Positions 1 through 9,193 are shown, counted from the first letter of the stretch. The stretch is DNA of 64,000 bases from an uncultured Flavobacteriales bacterium (GCA_946480085.1 CAMLHZ010000006.1:124001-188000), one strand, 5' to 3'. The notes: generated by a model not told the origin, from the letters alone. Translations and numbers: made by a program.

Positions 1-1
1 G

Positions 2-610
2 GATTCGAAGAAAATTCGTTTTGAAGGAAATGGATACGGAGATGAGTGGGTGAAAGAAGCTGAAAAACGCGGATTGAACAACTTTAAAGATACTCCACGT
101 GCGTTGAAAGCTTGGGGAAATAAAAAATTCATCAAGATGTTCGAAGAATTGAACGTATTGACGGAAAGAGAAGTTGAAGCTCGTCAGGAAATCGAATTTG
201 AAAGTTATATCATGAAAATTCAGATCGAAGCGCGCATCATGAACGATTTGACGCAAACGCATATCATTCCGGCGGTTATTGAGTACCAAAACAAATTGGT
301 TCAAAATGTTCAAGGCTTGATCGCAACACTTGGTGAGAAAACTGGAAAGATTGCTGCTCAAGCACAATTGGAGTTAATCGAGAAAATTTCTGGTCATATC
401 AATCGCATGAAAAAAGCGAATGATTTGATGGTTGAGGCTCGTAAAGCTGCAAATAAAATTGAAGATTCAGAAGAGCGTGCAATTGCTTACTGTGATAAAG
501 TAAAAGTTCACTTTGATGAAATTCGTTACAACGCAGATAAATTAGAGTTCTTAGTTGACGATGAATTATGGCCATTGCCAAAGTTCCGTGAAATGTTGTT
601 TACACGTTAA
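2..610 (+). CDS. Glutamine synthetase type III, C-terminal part (5' end outside window)
   Basis: The reading frame is open from the first bases of the window and ends at TAA 608-610. About 200 residues are visible. They match the C-terminal region of type III glutamine synthetases, the ~700-residue dodecameric form common in Bacteroidota that makes glutamine from glutamate, ammonia and ATP. The visible part has the helical tail of the family: an AWG segment, a TEREVEARQEIEFE stretch, a long Ala/Glu/Lys-rich helix, and an end with D-E-L-W-P-L-P before the last residues. The catalytic barrel lies upstream of the window. A GTG at 50 is internal and not a real start. The gene converges on a GNAT gene across a shared hairpin. 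The assignment rests on recall of the family tail, not on catalytic residues. Confidence 0.85.
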   Translation, partial: DSKKIRFEGNGYGDEWVKEAEKRGLNNFKDTPRALKAWGNKKFIKMFEELNVLTEREVEARQEIEFESYIMKIQIEARIMNDLTQTHIIPAVIEYQNKLVQNVQGLIATLGEKTGKIAAQAQLELIEKISGHINRMKKANDLMVEARKAANKIEDSEERAIAYCDKVKVHFDEIRYNADKLEFLVDDELWPLPKFREMLFTR

Positions 611-639
611 TCAGACTTTCACATTGATATAAAAGGTAG

Positions 640-667
640 AGACGTGATGCATCACGTCTTTACTTTT
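640..667. terminator. Perfect 20-bp palindrome with U-tract, shared by convergent genes
   Basis: Bases 640-659 form a perfect 10+10 palindrome (AGACGTGATG and its complement), followed on the plus strand by a T-rich run. It lies 30 bp after the glutamine synthetase stop and touches the stop codon of the converging GNAT gene. It therefore fits an intrinsic terminator for the plus-strand gene and possibly a weaker one for the minus-strand operon. Confidence 0.7.
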
Positions 668-1211
668 TTATATCCAAAATCATCTTAATCTCATTGCTGT
701 ACTTTCCCTGAAACTTAAACTTGTTCGGGATTCTGCCACATTCTATAAAGCCCATGTCTGAATAAAGTTTTCGGGCAACTTCATGTTCTTCGTATACTTC
801 AAGCCAGATAAGTTCCAGAATTTCATTCTCTTTTGCCCATAAAAGAGCTTCCTCCATTAGGAATTTCCCGATTCCGAGGCCTCGCCAATCTAAAAGCGTT
901 CCGGTTCCCAGCATTGCTGTGTGCTTCAAAATCTCTCTGGAATTTCCTTCAATATTGAGATTTGCGACTATTTTTCCTTCACAAATGGCAATAATGAATA
1001 CACAATTTTCGCGATCCAGATAACTCTGAAGTAATTGTTCTTCCTGCTCTAAGGTAAGGTTGAATTCACCCTCTACCAGAGGAACGTATTCCGCATCGTA
1101 GACAAAACCTCGAACATAATTCAGGACATTTTGTGCATCTGCAGGAAATGCAGAACGTAAAGTCACCTCTTTTCCAGAGCTTAATGTTTTGGTAGTTTCT
1201 TTGAATAACAT
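660..1211 (-). CDS. GNAT family N-acetyltransferase
   Basis: 183 residues, the usual length for a single-domain GNAT enzyme, which moves an acetyl group from acetyl-CoA to an amine. The acetyl-CoA pyrophosphate-binding motif A appears as R-G-L-G-I-G after a beta strand (LDWRGLGIGKFLMEEAL). It is followed by W-L-E-V-Y-x-x-H-x-x-A-R-x-L-Y-x-x-M-G-F, the usual C-terminal alpha4/beta6 signature. The substrate cannot be read from the sequence. The ATG is 2 bp after the stop of the upstream outer-membrane gene, so it is the last gene of a four-gene minus-strand operon starting at 4545. A role in envelope biology is only a guess from that context. Confidence 0.9.
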   Translation of the reverse strand: MLFKETTKTLSSGKEVTLRSAFPADAQNVLNYVRGFVYDAEYVPLVEGEFNLTLEQEEQLLQSYLDRENCVFIIAICEGKIVANLNIEGNSREILKHTAMLGTGTLLDWRGLGIGKFLMEEALLWAKENEILELIWLEVYEEHEVARKLYSDMGFIECGRIPNKFKFQGKYSNEIKMILDIKK

Positions 1212-1213
1212 GA

Positions 1214-3280
1214 TTAGAAAGTAACTCTAAATTGAACAGTAAGATCCGTTTTTCTGTTTCCCTTGATCTCTTCAGCACCTGAACTCAATGAAGTTCTATT
1301 GGCGTAAATGTAAGTTCCGTAACGAATCCATAAATCACAATGTCTTAGGAAACTATACCTGATCATTGCATAAGCTCTGGAACCTTGGTAGTAATAGGAA
1401 GGGGCGGAGAAAACATACAAGGCGTTGTTTTCGAAAGTGTAAATTCGAGTATCGTATGAATCTGTGTCGAAAAGGGCATAACGAAGTGATAGATCGAATG
1501 GTGAACTCTTTGGTCGAATAACCACATCCTGAGAAAATACCCAGCCATCCTCCGGAGTATTTGATTTTCGATGAATAGAAACGTATTCAACGCGACTCTT
1601 TACTGTAATCGCTTCAGAAACCTTATAGGAAATATTGAAACGGTAATTGCGTTGAATAACGTCTTCAATTTCAGTTACTGTACCATCGTTATCTCTACTG
1701 TTTTTTTGTCGTAACTGCTGGCGATAACGTGCATAGATTTCCAACACTTTATTTGGTTTATAAACCGGTTGAAATAAGAATTCGTTTCCTTTCGATGGTG
1801 CATCAACCAAATATTTCATCCATGGAAAAGAGAAATAATCGGCGTAAGTGTTAATGGTCCACGCAGAATTTAAACGAACTTTTGCGCCCAGAAATGTTCC
1901 TTTTTCGTTTTGTGTATTACTTCCTTCTGAAAATCCGTTGTTGTAGAAAGTATAATAATCTTTATCGTAGTTTCTATGAATTAAGCTGATTGAAACTCTT
2001 GGATCTAAAGCAGCCATTACTCCATAGATCTGCGCGAATGATTTGTTTGTGGAGTTGTATGAAACTTCACCAAAGAAATTCACATTTCGCAGTACGAAAT
2101 TGTAATCCAAACTCGTAGAGGCGGCAGTTGTTCCTCTAAACGCGTACATGTTGTAAGGAACTGTGTCTTTTACAATCGGACTGGAGTAAGATTGTTGAAC
2201 GTGCGCAATTCCTACGCTTAATCTGGTGGTTTGATATGCCAGATAAGAACCATAAACGCGCTCGCTGATCTTGTTCTTCTTCGCCAATTCACTATTCGTT
2301 CTATGTAAGCCAGACGCGTCAATTGTTGTTATGAATTCCAGATCATCTGCAAGTGTGTCGCTAATTCCTGCTCCGTCTATTCGTTTTTGACTATAGAAAT
2401 TCAACCACGTAAAATGTTTATATCCGAGTACTGCTGCGCCACCGCGAAAGAATCGGTTTTCATCTACTGAAGTATAAGGACGAAGTAAATTGGCTGTTCG
2501 TTTAGAAGTGAAAATATCCGGAGTTTTCCCGAAAGCATAACCAGAAAACACGTTTAAGCCTTGTCCAATTTGAACCAAATAATCACCAACTGCAACGCTT
2601 TTCAGGTATTTTCCACCTTTATAGAAAGCATGGGCAGAGTAAAAGTCGAAACCATTTTTCTGACTTCCCTTGAAAAACTCTTCACCAGAATCTTTTTCAC
2701 CCGTCATTCCAACGCTGATGTTGGTTCTATAGGTATATCGAAAACGCGAATAATATCTTCCATCGTTTCCATGGTAGTAGGAATTAGAAGAATTCAAAAC
2801 GGAATCTGAAACAGTTTGATATCCGGACTTTAGCGGTCGAACATTTTGATAACGCGTATACAATTCAAATTTTCCATTCTTCATGGCTTCTTTGAAGGTA
2901 ATGTGCATTTGGTCAAATCTGTCGTCTACTGTTACAAAAGGAAGTACCAACTGAATAGTTGCCAGATCCCAATATTTCAAGGATTGCAACTCATATATAG
3001 AAATGAATTTCCCGAATTGTTTTATATGCAGGAATACCTCTGAGATTTGAACATCCGTTAACAAGCCCAGTGATCGCAATTCTTCTGCATCCGTATTGTT
3101 CAGGTTTATTGGTTTGTCGAAGTAATAGTTGAGCTGATCAAAGATGTTGGTTAAATCAATATCTTCCGATTCGGTTTGCTCAGCAATGAACTCTACGCGC
3201 TGCTGTATGATCTCACTTCTCTCTTGCCCAAAAGCAACGAAAGGCAAGATGAATAGCAGGAGCAAAGCAAGTGTTCTCAT
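1214..3280 (-). CDS. Helix-hairpin-helix plus beta-barrel outer-membrane protein
   Basis: 688 residues with an N-terminal signal peptide (hydrophobic LALLLLFILPFVAFG, then QE). Residues about 50-120 carry a ComEA-like helix-hairpin-helix block (I-N-L-N-N-T-D-A-E-E-L, then a second G-x-F-x-S-I-Y-E-L repeat). In Bacteroidota this arrangement usually precedes a large barrel. The rest is rich in alternating Tyr/Phe/Arg strands and ends in a typical barrel strand (L-T-V-Q-F-R-V-T-F). The HhH pair suggests binding of a polymer, but DNA binding is not shown for such envelope proteins. Its start overlaps the stop of the 3277-4092 gene by 4 bp (ATGA), which points to translational coupling. Function unknown. 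Confidence 0.8.
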   Translation of the reverse strand: MRTLALLLLFILPFVAFGQERSEIIQQRVEFIAEQTESEDIDLTNIFDQLNYYFDKPINLNNTDAEELRSLGLLTDVQISEVFLHIKQFGKFISIYELQSLKYWDLATIQLVLPFVTVDDRFDQMHITFKEAMKNGKFELYTRYQNVRPLKSGYQTVSDSVLNSSNSYYHGNDGRYYSRFRYTYRTNISVGMTGEKDSGEEFFKGSQKNGFDFYSAHAFYKGGKYLKSVAVGDYLVQIGQGLNVFSGYAFGKTPDIFTSKRTANLLRPYTSVDENRFFRGGAAVLGYKHFTWLNFYSQKRIDGAGISDTLADDLEFITTIDASGLHRTNSELAKKNKISERVYGSYLAYQTTRLSVGIAHVQQSYSSPIVKDTVPYNMYAFRGTTAASTSLDYNFVLRNVNFFGEVSYNSTNKSFAQIYGVMAALDPRVSISLIHRNYDKDYYTFYNNGFSEGSNTQNEKGTFLGAKVRLNSAWTINTYADYFSFPWMKYLVDAPSKGNEFLFQPVYKPNKVLEIYARYRQQLRQKNSRDNDGTVTEIEDVIQRNYRFNISYKVSEAITVKSRVEYVSIHRKSNTPEDGWVFSQDVVIRPKSSPFDLSLRYALFDTDSYDTRIYTFENNALYVFSAPSYYYQGSRAYAMIRYSFLRHCDLWIRYGTYIYANRTSLSSGAEEIKGNRKTDLTVQFRVTF

Positions 3281-4092
3281 TTTTTACTCAAAATGTAATT
3301 GAATCCTATGCAAGGCGACCAACCTAATTGCTGGTGGTATTTTGTACCGAGATCAAGTTGAATTGAGGAAGTTTGATATCCAATTCCAAAGGCGAAATTT
3401 GTTGGTCCGGTTTGCGCTCCAACACGAATTACCAACGATTCAACAGGTAAATATTCAATGGCTCCACGGAATGAAATAGGGTAGATGACATCTTTTTGAA
3501 CTTCACCAATACATTTTACCTGTTTGGAAGGCGAGAATGATGATCCAAATCGCATAACAGAATTGAATCGGTCTTCTAATCCGCCAATTTTTTGTCGACC
3601 AATATTCATAACGCTGAATCCGATATCCCATTTTTCATTGATTTTTGCAAGAAATCCGGCTTCGGCAGTTCCACTGGTAACCGAACCGTAGTTTTCATTG
3701 AATCGCAATTGTTGAAGATTTGCCTGAATTCCGGCACTGAAATGATCTGTTAGCTGCATTGCGTAGCCCAAACCAACGCGTGTATGTTTGTATTCTTTGT
3801 ACCCGAATAACTGAGCACCACCCATAATCACACCTTTTTTCAGTGGTGCCGCAATTGCTAAACCTTGCGTTTGCAATTCCTTGGTAAGAAATCGGGAATC
3901 ATAATAAACACCTGCAGAAAACGATTTTACCTGTGCAACCGCTCCCGGATTTTGATGAACCGCCCAAACGTCAGTTAAGGTAACACTCGCTCCGGCCAAC
4001 GAATTTGATCTTGCGCCAACCGGGTTCCAGCCTTGACTAAAGACGAGATTCGTTAATCCAAAAAAAGCGGTAAGTAGTAGTGCTTTCGTCAT
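3277..4092 (-). CDS. PorV/FadL-like outer-membrane barrel protein, hypothetical
   Basis: 271 residues. The signal peptide ends at FSQ (about residue 20). It is followed by G-A-R-S-N-S-L-A-G-A-S-V-T-L-T-D and an N-P-G-A element, the N-terminal plug-like signature seen in PorV/PorQ and other FadL-superfamily barrels. The remainder is amphipathic strands ending in an aromatic-rich strand. It sits between a lipoprotein gene (1 bp apart) and the HhH barrel gene (4-bp overlap), so the three are probably co-translated and may form one outer-membrane assembly. It is shorter than PorV (about 380 residues) and should not be called PorV. Confidence 0.75.
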   Translation of the reverse strand: MTKALLLTAFFGLTNLVFSQGWNPVGARSNSLAGASVTLTDVWAVHQNPGAVAQVKSFSAGVYYDSRFLTKELQTQGLAIAAPLKKGVIMGGAQLFGYKEYKHTRVGLGYAMQLTDHFSAGIQANLQQLRFNENYGSVTSGTAEAGFLAKINEKWDIGFSVMNIGRQKIGGLEDRFNSVMRFGSSFSPSKQVKCIGEVQKDVIYPISFRGAIEYLPVESLVIRVGAQTGPTNFAFGIGYQTSSIQLDLGTKYHQQLGWSPCIGFNYILSKK

Positions 4093-4545
4093 TTATTTCT
4101 TGAACAATCGTTTTTTTAATGGAATTGACATGTCGAAATAATCTTCCTCATTAATGAAGAACCAGGTGTTACCCTTATCTTCACTTATAGCAAATATTCG
4201 ATACTTGTTATCCAGTTCTTCCAGTTCGGTATATTTCTCAACTGTGAAGCAGCGTTGAATATGTTTCCCTTCTTCTTTGGTGTCTTTCACGAAGTGTTCT
4301 CCAAAATAAAATTCAAGAGAATCATTCTCCGGCTTTTTAAAATGCTTCACAAATTCCTTTTCACCTTTGGCCTTGTAATGTGCAACAACCTTTACATGAG
4401 TTAATGCAACATATTGAAGCATTAAATCTTCATTATGGGCTTTTTTATAATCTTGAAATGCAGCGTTCAGCTTTTCTTCCTGTCGACTATCAAGTGTACA
4501 GGCTGCCAAAAGCAATAGAATAGGTATGTATAAAAGTTTAATCAT
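4093..4545 (-). CDS. Hypothetical lipoprotein
   Basis: 150 residues with a clear lipobox (L-L-L-A-A-C, Cys about residue 16), so a lipid-anchored periplasmic or outer-membrane protein. The mature part is highly charged. A W-F-F-I-N-E-E-D-Y segment near the C-terminus resembles small NTF2-like or DUF-type lipoproteins, but no family is recognised. It is the first gene of the minus-strand operon that runs to the GNAT gene. The 71-bp gap to the divergent esterase gene must hold both promoters; no clear TAnnTTTG box was seen there. Confidence 0.75.
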   Translation of the reverse strand: MIKLLYIPILLLLAACTLDSRQEEKLNAAFQDYKKAHNEDLMLQYVALTHVKVVAHYKAKGEKEFVKHFKKPENDSLEFYFGEHFVKDTKEEGKHIQRCFTVEKYTELEELDNKYRIFAISEDKGNTWFFINEEDYFDMSIPLKKRLFKK

Positions 4546-4616
4546 AGGATATGTTGTTAAAAATAAATGATATTCCCTAATTCTCTATAAATTAGACGTG
4601 AAATCTATAATAAATC

Positions 4617-5726
4617 ATGAAAAAACTACTTCTGCTTGCACCCACATTGCTATTGATTGGAATTGCTAATGCCCAAATGACCACCAAAAACCTAACGGTT
4701 GGATCAACTTCAAGAACCTATCTTCAATACTTGCCTTCAGGATTTGATCCACAAAATGAATCGGTTTCTGTTGTAATCGGATTACATGGATTAGGTTCAA
4801 CAATGAATGATATTCCAAGTACCGGAATGAATTTAATTGCCGATACAGCTCGTATTATTTGTTTTTATCCGCAGGGACTAAATAACAATTGGGGACAAGC
4901 TGGTTGGAATAATGGAACAATCCTTAGTCCGAATGTTGATGACATAGGTTTAATAAATCAATTAATTGATTCTGCTGTTTTGAATTATGGGGCTGACCCT
5001 TCAAGAGTATATGTTGCAGGTTTTTCGATGGGCTCAATTATGAGTTATCATTTGGCTTGCGAATTAAACGATAGAATTGCGGCTATTGGTTGTATGTCAG
5101 GAACGATGTCTACTACTGATATTAATAATTGTGTTCCGATGTATAAAACTCCTGTGATCCATTTTCATGGAACAGCAGATGGAACAGTTCCTTACAATGC
5201 TAATCCATTACCAAGTTTAAGTTTGGTTCCACAAACACTTGCTTTCTGGCAAAATGTTCACGGTTGTGACGCAACCGCAGATTCAACTCAACTTGCAAAT
5301 ACAGCAGTAGGGGATGGAATTACAGTAGATCGTTTTGTTTATGATAACTGTAACCCGGTAGCATCATTGGAGCACTGGAGAATGAATGGAGCAGATCATA
5401 TTTATGCTTATACACCTAATTACGATTTCAATGAGATTATAGAAGCTTGGTTGTTTATGCGTAAATGGTCACACAATAATCCTGCTCCAGCTGGAATGAA
5501 TGAATTAGAAGAGCTGAATGTGACTATTTCTCCTAATCCGTCCAATGGATTATTTTCTGTTGAATCAAAAATGGCACACGATTATCAGATTCTAAATATG
5601 GAAGGAGCCGTATTGACTAATGGAAGTCTTATTGTAGGAAAGAATGATTTGAACTTGACAGAATTGGCTTCAGGCGTGTATATGCTACGCGTGAATAACG
5701 CAATGAAACGATTTGTGATTAAGTAA
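4617..5726 (+). CDS. Secreted PHB-depolymerase/feruloyl-esterase-like hydrolase with T9SS type-A tail
   Basis: 369 residues: a signal peptide (to about residue 20, ending NAQ), an alpha/beta-hydrolase domain to about residue 290, and a Por secretion-tail (type A) domain of about 75 residues. The nucleophile elbow is G-F-S-M-G (about residues 134-138). H-G-T-A-D-G-T-V-P-Y supplies the likely acid, and the late A-D-H-I-Y-A-Y the catalytic His. This is the LpqC/PHB-depolymerase family, which cleaves polyester or ester bonds outside the cell. The C-terminal tail (S-P-N-P-S-N-G, then A-S-G-V-Y-M-L-R-V) marks it for T9SS export and surface anchoring or release. The exact ester substrate is unknown. 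A hairpin at 5787-5819 probably ends the transcript. Confidence 0.88.
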   Translation: MKKLLLLAPTLLLIGIANAQMTTKNLTVGSTSRTYLQYLPSGFDPQNESVSVVIGLHGLGSTMNDIPSTGMNLIADTARIICFYPQGLNNNWGQAGWNNGTILSPNVDDIGLINQLIDSAVLNYGADPSRVYVAGFSMGSIMSYHLACELNDRIAAIGCMSGTMSTTDINNCVPMYKTPVIHFHGTADGTVPYNANPLPSLSLVPQTLAFWQNVHGCDATADSTQLANTAVGDGITVDRFVYDNCNPVASLEHWRMNGADHIYAYTPNYDFNEIIEAWLFMRKWSHNNPAPAGMNELEELNVTISPNPSNGLFSVESKMAHDYQILNMEGAVLTNGSLIVGKNDLNLTELASGVYMLRVNNAMKRFVIK

Positions 5727-5728
5727 TA

Positions 5729-5767
5729 AAAAGTCAAAAGTCAAAAGTCAAAAGTCAAAAGTCAAAA
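5729..5767. repeat. Heptamer tandem array, five units of AAAAGTC
   Basis: Five perfect 7-bp units AAAAGTC at 5729-5763, then a partial unit, begin 2 bp after the esterase stop codon. The lengths and period are read directly. No inverted partner arm was seen. It resembles the array at 59744-59781 in unit length and copy number but not in unit sequence. Confidence 0.95.
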
Positions 5768-5786
5768 TTTTTGTTAGACATAATTG

Positions 5787-5819
5787 AATCCGTGAGGTTA
5801 GCGCTTTACGGATTTTTTA
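5787..5819 (+). terminator. Intrinsic terminator after the esterase gene
   Basis: A 7-bp stem AATCCGT / ACGGATT with a 14-base loop, followed by TTTTTT. It lies 60 bp after the stop, beyond the heptamer array. Confidence 0.65.
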
Positions 5820-5843
5820 TTTGGAGAAGATACGAGATGTGGT

Positions 5844-6077
5844 TTACAAGCTGCTTTCGAATAGACTAGCGATTTCATGTTCAGCTATTCTGAAAGTAAA
5901 ATTACAGTTAAGCATATCTTGAATGCGCAGAATCTCTGGATACTGTTGTGCTTTTATCTCACTAATCTTCCACTCACCATTGAGGTAGACGGCCTCATAG
6001 AACGTGCGTTCATCAGTTATCATGTAATGACGATTAAAACCTTCTAAGCTTCTGTATTGCGGGAAGTTGTTTTCCAT
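5844..6077 (-). CDS. Hypothetical protein, 77 residues
   Basis: A small soluble protein with no signal peptide or membrane segment. It has aromatic and acidic residues mixed (Y-L-N-G-E-W-K-I-S-E) and one Cys. No family is recognised. The reading frame has an ATG start and normal composition and lies alone between two terminator hairpins, so it is probably real but could be spurious. Confidence 0.5.
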   Translation of the reverse strand: MENNFPQYRSLEGFNRHYMITDERTFYEAVYLNGEWKISEIKAQQYPEILRIQDMLNCNFTFRIAEHEIASLFESSL

Positions 6078-6090
6078 AGGTCAAAAAAAT

Positions 6091-6129
6091 AAGCCCCGGT
6101 CACTGAGGTTGCTCGAAGTGCCGGGGCTT
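6091..6129 (-). terminator. REP-like hairpin terminator after the OmpA-family gene
   Basis: A 13-bp stem (AAGCCCCGG-CACT with one bulged T) encloses a loop containing GAGGTTGCTCGA. On the minus strand a TTATTTTTTT run follows, so it is an intrinsic terminator for the OmpA-like gene ending at 6149. The CCGGCACTTCGAG...CCTCAGTGACCGG core is nearly the same as in the rpsA terminator at 21621-21653, which suggests both come from one repeated element. Confidence 0.8.
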
Positions 6130-6148
6130 AAAAATTATTAATTATTTC

Positions 6149-7345
6149 TTATTGAACGAAGAACTGTACACGACGGTTTTTCGCTTGTTTCAACTCATCG
6201 TTGTCACCTTCTCTGAATTCTTTTGTATTCGGTTCGTCAGCACCTTTTAATTCTGCTTTAACACGTGAAGGATCAATTCCTTTAGACTTCAGGTATTCTT
6301 TAACCACAGAAGCACGACGAGCATCCATATCTGCGAAAGCAGGTTTTTGTTCAGCATATGCTAACTCATCGCTGTCTACACTTGCTTTCATAACAACTGT
6401 CATTGTAGGATTTGCCTTCAGATCAACAATGATTAAATCAAGTGCTGATTTTGCTTCAGGAGTCAATTCGTCTTTTGCAAAAGCAAAGTTGATACATTGT
6501 GTTTCAATTCTTTCTTTCGGTGTAAGACGATCCATGTTTACGTTTGTCATTGACTTTGCGTAAATCATTGTTGAGTACTTTTTGTTCTCAGCGTCCTCGT
6601 AATTACAGTTACACGTTTCTTTTTCTTCAAGAAGTTGAACCGTTACATCATCAACGAAGTAGTAAGCTCCGGCAAAGTTCTCAAACTTATTTTCTTTCGA
6701 TTTTTTATTTGTCTCAGGCTTAATTTCACCGTTCGGCGTAAAGTTTCCAATTGTGATGTATTTTTCACCATCTTCCTTAACGGTGTAAGTAGCACAGATT
6801 TTCTCCCATCCAAGGTAAGAATTGAACACCTTGTTTTTAGGATGAACTACACTTACTTCTTTTTCAATTAGAGGAACCTTCTCAGTAGCGTTGTATTCTC
6901 TTTTTCCGATAACCATTCCAATTTGGCTAATAGAATATTTTGAACCTTCAGCTAAGTTAACATAGAACGTTACACAAACTTTCTGACCTTTTTTCAAAGG
7001 TGTAGTTAACTTTTGAGTTAAGTAAGTTCTTGGAATTTTGTCCTGGTAACCAAAAGCAACGATTCCAGCGTAACTGTCACCTTCTTTTGGTGCTTCAGTT
7101 CCATAAACGTTTGTTGGAGCAGAAATTTCAGGAACTTTTGAATTGGAGATAAAAATATCTGCACGAGCTCCGGTTGGTGATTTCCATCCGTTTACAAAGT
7201 CAATTTGACCAAGTTTTTTAACTTTTCCAGTGTTTGATTCGAAACCTCCGTTTTGGATCAAATTGTCTTGAGCAGTACTCAACAATGGTAATGAAAGCGT
7301 TACCAAAGCAACTAAAGCTCTCATTTTTTTAGTTGTTGATTTCAT
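6149..7345 (-). CDS. OmpA-family protein with N-terminal carbohydrate-binding-like domain
   Basis: 398 residues. The signal peptide ends at STAQ (about residue 26). It is followed by a beta-sandwich-like region (residues about 27-235, beginning N-L-I-Q-N-G-G-F-E, as in CBM/galactose-binding-like modules). A short Cys-rich link (C-N-C-N-Y) leads to an OmpA C-terminal peptidoglycan-binding domain (about 280-398) with [18 protein letters not shown] and N-R-R-V-Q-F. It probably ties the outer membrane to peptidoglycan. The first ATG (7345) lies inside hemE. A second in-frame ATG at 7324, 5 bp past the hemE stop, would give a cleaner signal peptide and may be the true start. It is co-directional with hemE and probably co-transcribed. 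Confidence 0.85.
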   Translation of the reverse strand: MKSTTKKMRALVALVTLSLPLLSTAQDNLIQNGGFESNTGKVKKLGQIDFVNGWKSPTGARADIFISNSKVPEISAPTNVYGTEAPKEGDSYAGIVAFGYQDKIPRTYLTQKLTTPLKKGQKVCVTFYVNLAEGSKYSISQIGMVIGKREYNATEKVPLIEKEVSVVHPKNKVFNSYLGWEKICATYTVKEDGEKYITIGNFTPNGEIKPETNKKSKENKFENFAGAYYFVDDVTVQLLEEKETCNCNYEDAENKKYSTMIYAKSMTNVNMDRLTPKERIETQCINFAFAKDELTPEAKSALDLIIVDLKANPTMTVVMKASVDSDELAYAEQKPAFADMDARRASVVKEYLKSKGIDPSRVKAELKGADEPNTKEFREGDNDELKQAKNRRVQFFVQ

Positions 7346-8369
7346 AGGATTTTACAGTTTTAATGAACGTTTTAACTTTTTCTGGATCCACATCGGGGTA
7401 AACTCCGTGTCCCAAGTTCGCTATGTGTCGTTTATTATTTCCGAACGAATTTAACATTTTTATTGTTTCCATTGCAACGGTTTCATGACTACCGTACAAA
7501 ATACACGGATCCAGGTTCCCTTGTAAGGTTTTATTTGGACCAACAATCTCGCGCATTTGAGGAATATCCATATTCCAATCTAAACCAACGGTGTTACAAT
7601 CTAACGCACTTATAGCTTTAATAGAAGTAATTGCTCCTTTCGAGAAAAGTGTAACGGGTACGTCGGTAATTGATGCTGCAATTCTATCAAGATAAGGAAG
7701 TGCGAACGTAGCGTACTGCTCTGTTCCTAAAATTCCTGCCCATGAATCGAAAACTTGTATCATTGATGCTCCTGCTTTCACTTGTGCTTTTAAATATGCA
7801 ATTGTTACTTCTGTGATGTCGTTTAGCAAGCGGTGTGCCAAAGTTGGATTTGTAACTAAAAGCTTTCGTGCCTCCGAGAAGGTTTTTGAACCATGTCCCT
7901 CAACCATATAGCAGAAAATTGTCCATGGAGCACCAGCAAAACCGATTACAGGAACTCTGCCATTCAATTCCTTTACAGTCAATTTAATTGCTTCCAATAC
8001 GTAACCCAATCGGTCTTCAATATCAAAGTTTACTTCAACGCGCTTAGCTTGTTCTTCACTTCTGATTGTATGCTCGAACCAAGGTCCGCGCTGTTCAATC
8101 ATTTGATAGGGAACATTCATTGCTTCGGGAACAACAAGGATGTCAGAAAAAATAATTGCAGCATCAACGCCTAAAAGATCAACCGGTTGAATTGTTACTT
8201 CTGCAGCGAGTGCGGGTGTCTCAACCAGTTCTTTGAATCCTGATAATCGGCTTCTAACCGCTCGGTATTCTGGTAAAATTCGTCCTGCCTGGCGCATTAA
8301 CCAAACAGGATATCTTTCAATATCTTCTCCTCGTGCAGCACGAAGAATCAAATCGTTTTTCAGTTCCAT
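7329..8369 (-). CDS. hemE: Uroporphyrinogen decarboxylase
   Basis: 346 residues, full length for HemE, which converts uroporphyrinogen III to coproporphyrinogen III in cytosolic haem synthesis. The signature [10 protein letters not shown] is at residues 21-30, with F-S-D-I-L-V (catalytic Asp region), G-F-A-G-A-P-W-T and the late N-L-G-H-G-V motif all present. The start M-E-L-K-N-D is the conserved family N-terminus, so ATG 8369 is firm. The 3' end overlaps the first possible OmpA start by 17 bp. Other haem genes are not in the window. Confidence 0.97.
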   Translation of the reverse strand: MELKNDLILRAARGEDIERYPVWLMRQAGRILPEYRAVRSRLSGFKELVETPALAAEVTIQPVDLLGVDAAIIFSDILVVPEAMNVPYQMIEQRGPWFEHTIRSEEQAKRVEVNFDIEDRLGYVLEAIKLTVKELNGRVPVIGFAGAPWTIFCYMVEGHGSKTFSEARKLLVTNPTLAHRLLNDITEVTIAYLKAQVKAGASMIQVFDSWAGILGTEQYATFALPYLDRIAASITDVPVTLFSKGAITSIKAISALDCNTVGLDWNMDIPQMREIVGPNKTLQGNLDPCILYGSHETVAMETIKMLNSFGNNKRHIANLGHGVYPDVDPEKVKTFIKTVKSYEINN

Positions 8370-8374
8370 TGTCG

Positions 8375-8382
8375 CAAAAATA
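8375..8382 (-). promoter_or_regulatory. Possible -7 box very close to the hemE start
   Basis: TATTTTTG on the minus strand matches the Bacteroidota -7 consensus TAnnTTTG and lies only 5 bp upstream of the hemE ATG. No TTG is found at the expected -33 spacing. If used, the hemE mRNA would be leaderless. Confidence 0.35.
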
Positions 8383-8498
8383 GTGTTTTATACGCATTCA
8401 GGTACGATGAAATGAGGTGAAAAGACTTCGTGAAAGAGGTGTTTATGTGTAATTTACAACCTGTCTAAATAAGGCGGAACAAAATTGTGCTTCAGTTC

Positions 8499-9170
8499 TT
8501 ACCAGTTTATTTCCACTTTCCCATGATTTCTCAGTTTTTCATTCACTGTAGAGAAAGGTTTGCTTCCGAAAAAACCCCGATATGCGGAAAGTGGAGATGG
8601 GTGAGGAGCGGTAAAAACCAGATGCTTATTTCTATCAACTCTGGCTCCTTTTGATTGTGCCGGAGAACCCCAAAGAAGGAAGATAACGCCTTCTTTTTTA
8701 TCATTGATATGCTGGATAACTGCATCCGTAAATTGTTCCCAGCCTTTGTTAGCATGACTCAATGGGTCGCCCTTACGAACAGTGAGAATGGAATTCAGCA
8801 ATAAAACACCTTGTTCAGCCCAGTGATTCAAATCACCATTTTCGGGAGCTTTCTTGCCTAAATCATCTTCGTATTCTTTGAAAATATTCTGTAAGCTCTT
8901 GGGGAGCGGACGCACGTGTGAATCGCAGCTAAAGCAAAGACCATGAGCATGACCGGGAGTTGGATAAGGGTCTTGCCCAAGGATCACCACTTTCAGATTA
9001 TCGAAAGTACAAGCATCGAATGCTCTAAAAATGTTGTTTCCGGAAGGGAAAATTTCGTTTGGTCGAATTTTATATTCTTCTTTTACAAATGAAACCAACT
9101 GTTTGAAGTACTCCTTATCGAATTCTCCTTGCAATTCCTTTTTCCAACTCGCGTTAATTTTTACGTCCAT
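8499..9170 (-). CDS. ung: Uracil-DNA glycosylase
   Basis: 223 residues, the normal family-1 UNG length. It removes uracil from DNA in base-excision repair. The water-activating loop G-Q-D-P-Y-P is at residues 65-70 (catalytic Asp67), followed by A-H-G-L-C-F-S. The DNA minor-groove loop H-P-S-P-L-S-A begins at residue 190. The gene stands alone, with 129 bp to hemE and a repeat-bearing gap of 84 bp upstream. ATG 9170 gives the usual short N-terminus. Confidence 0.97.
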   Translation of the reverse strand: MDVKINASWKKELQGEFDKEYFKQLVSFVKEEYKIRPNEIFPSGNNIFRAFDACTFDNLKVVILGQDPYPTPGHAHGLCFSCDSHVRPLPKSLQNIFKEYEDDLGKKAPENGDLNHWAEQGVLLLNSILTVRKGDPLSHANKGWEQFTDAVIQHINDKKEGVIFLLWGSPAQSKGARVDRNKHLVFTAPHPSPLSAYRGFFGSKPFSTVNEKLRNHGKVEINW

Positions 9171-9193
9171 AGAAGCTCAAAATTAGTTTAATC

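Noticed and set aside
5729..5767. CRISPR-like array
   Set aside because: The units are 7 bp without spacers, far shorter than CRISPR repeats, and there are no cas genes.
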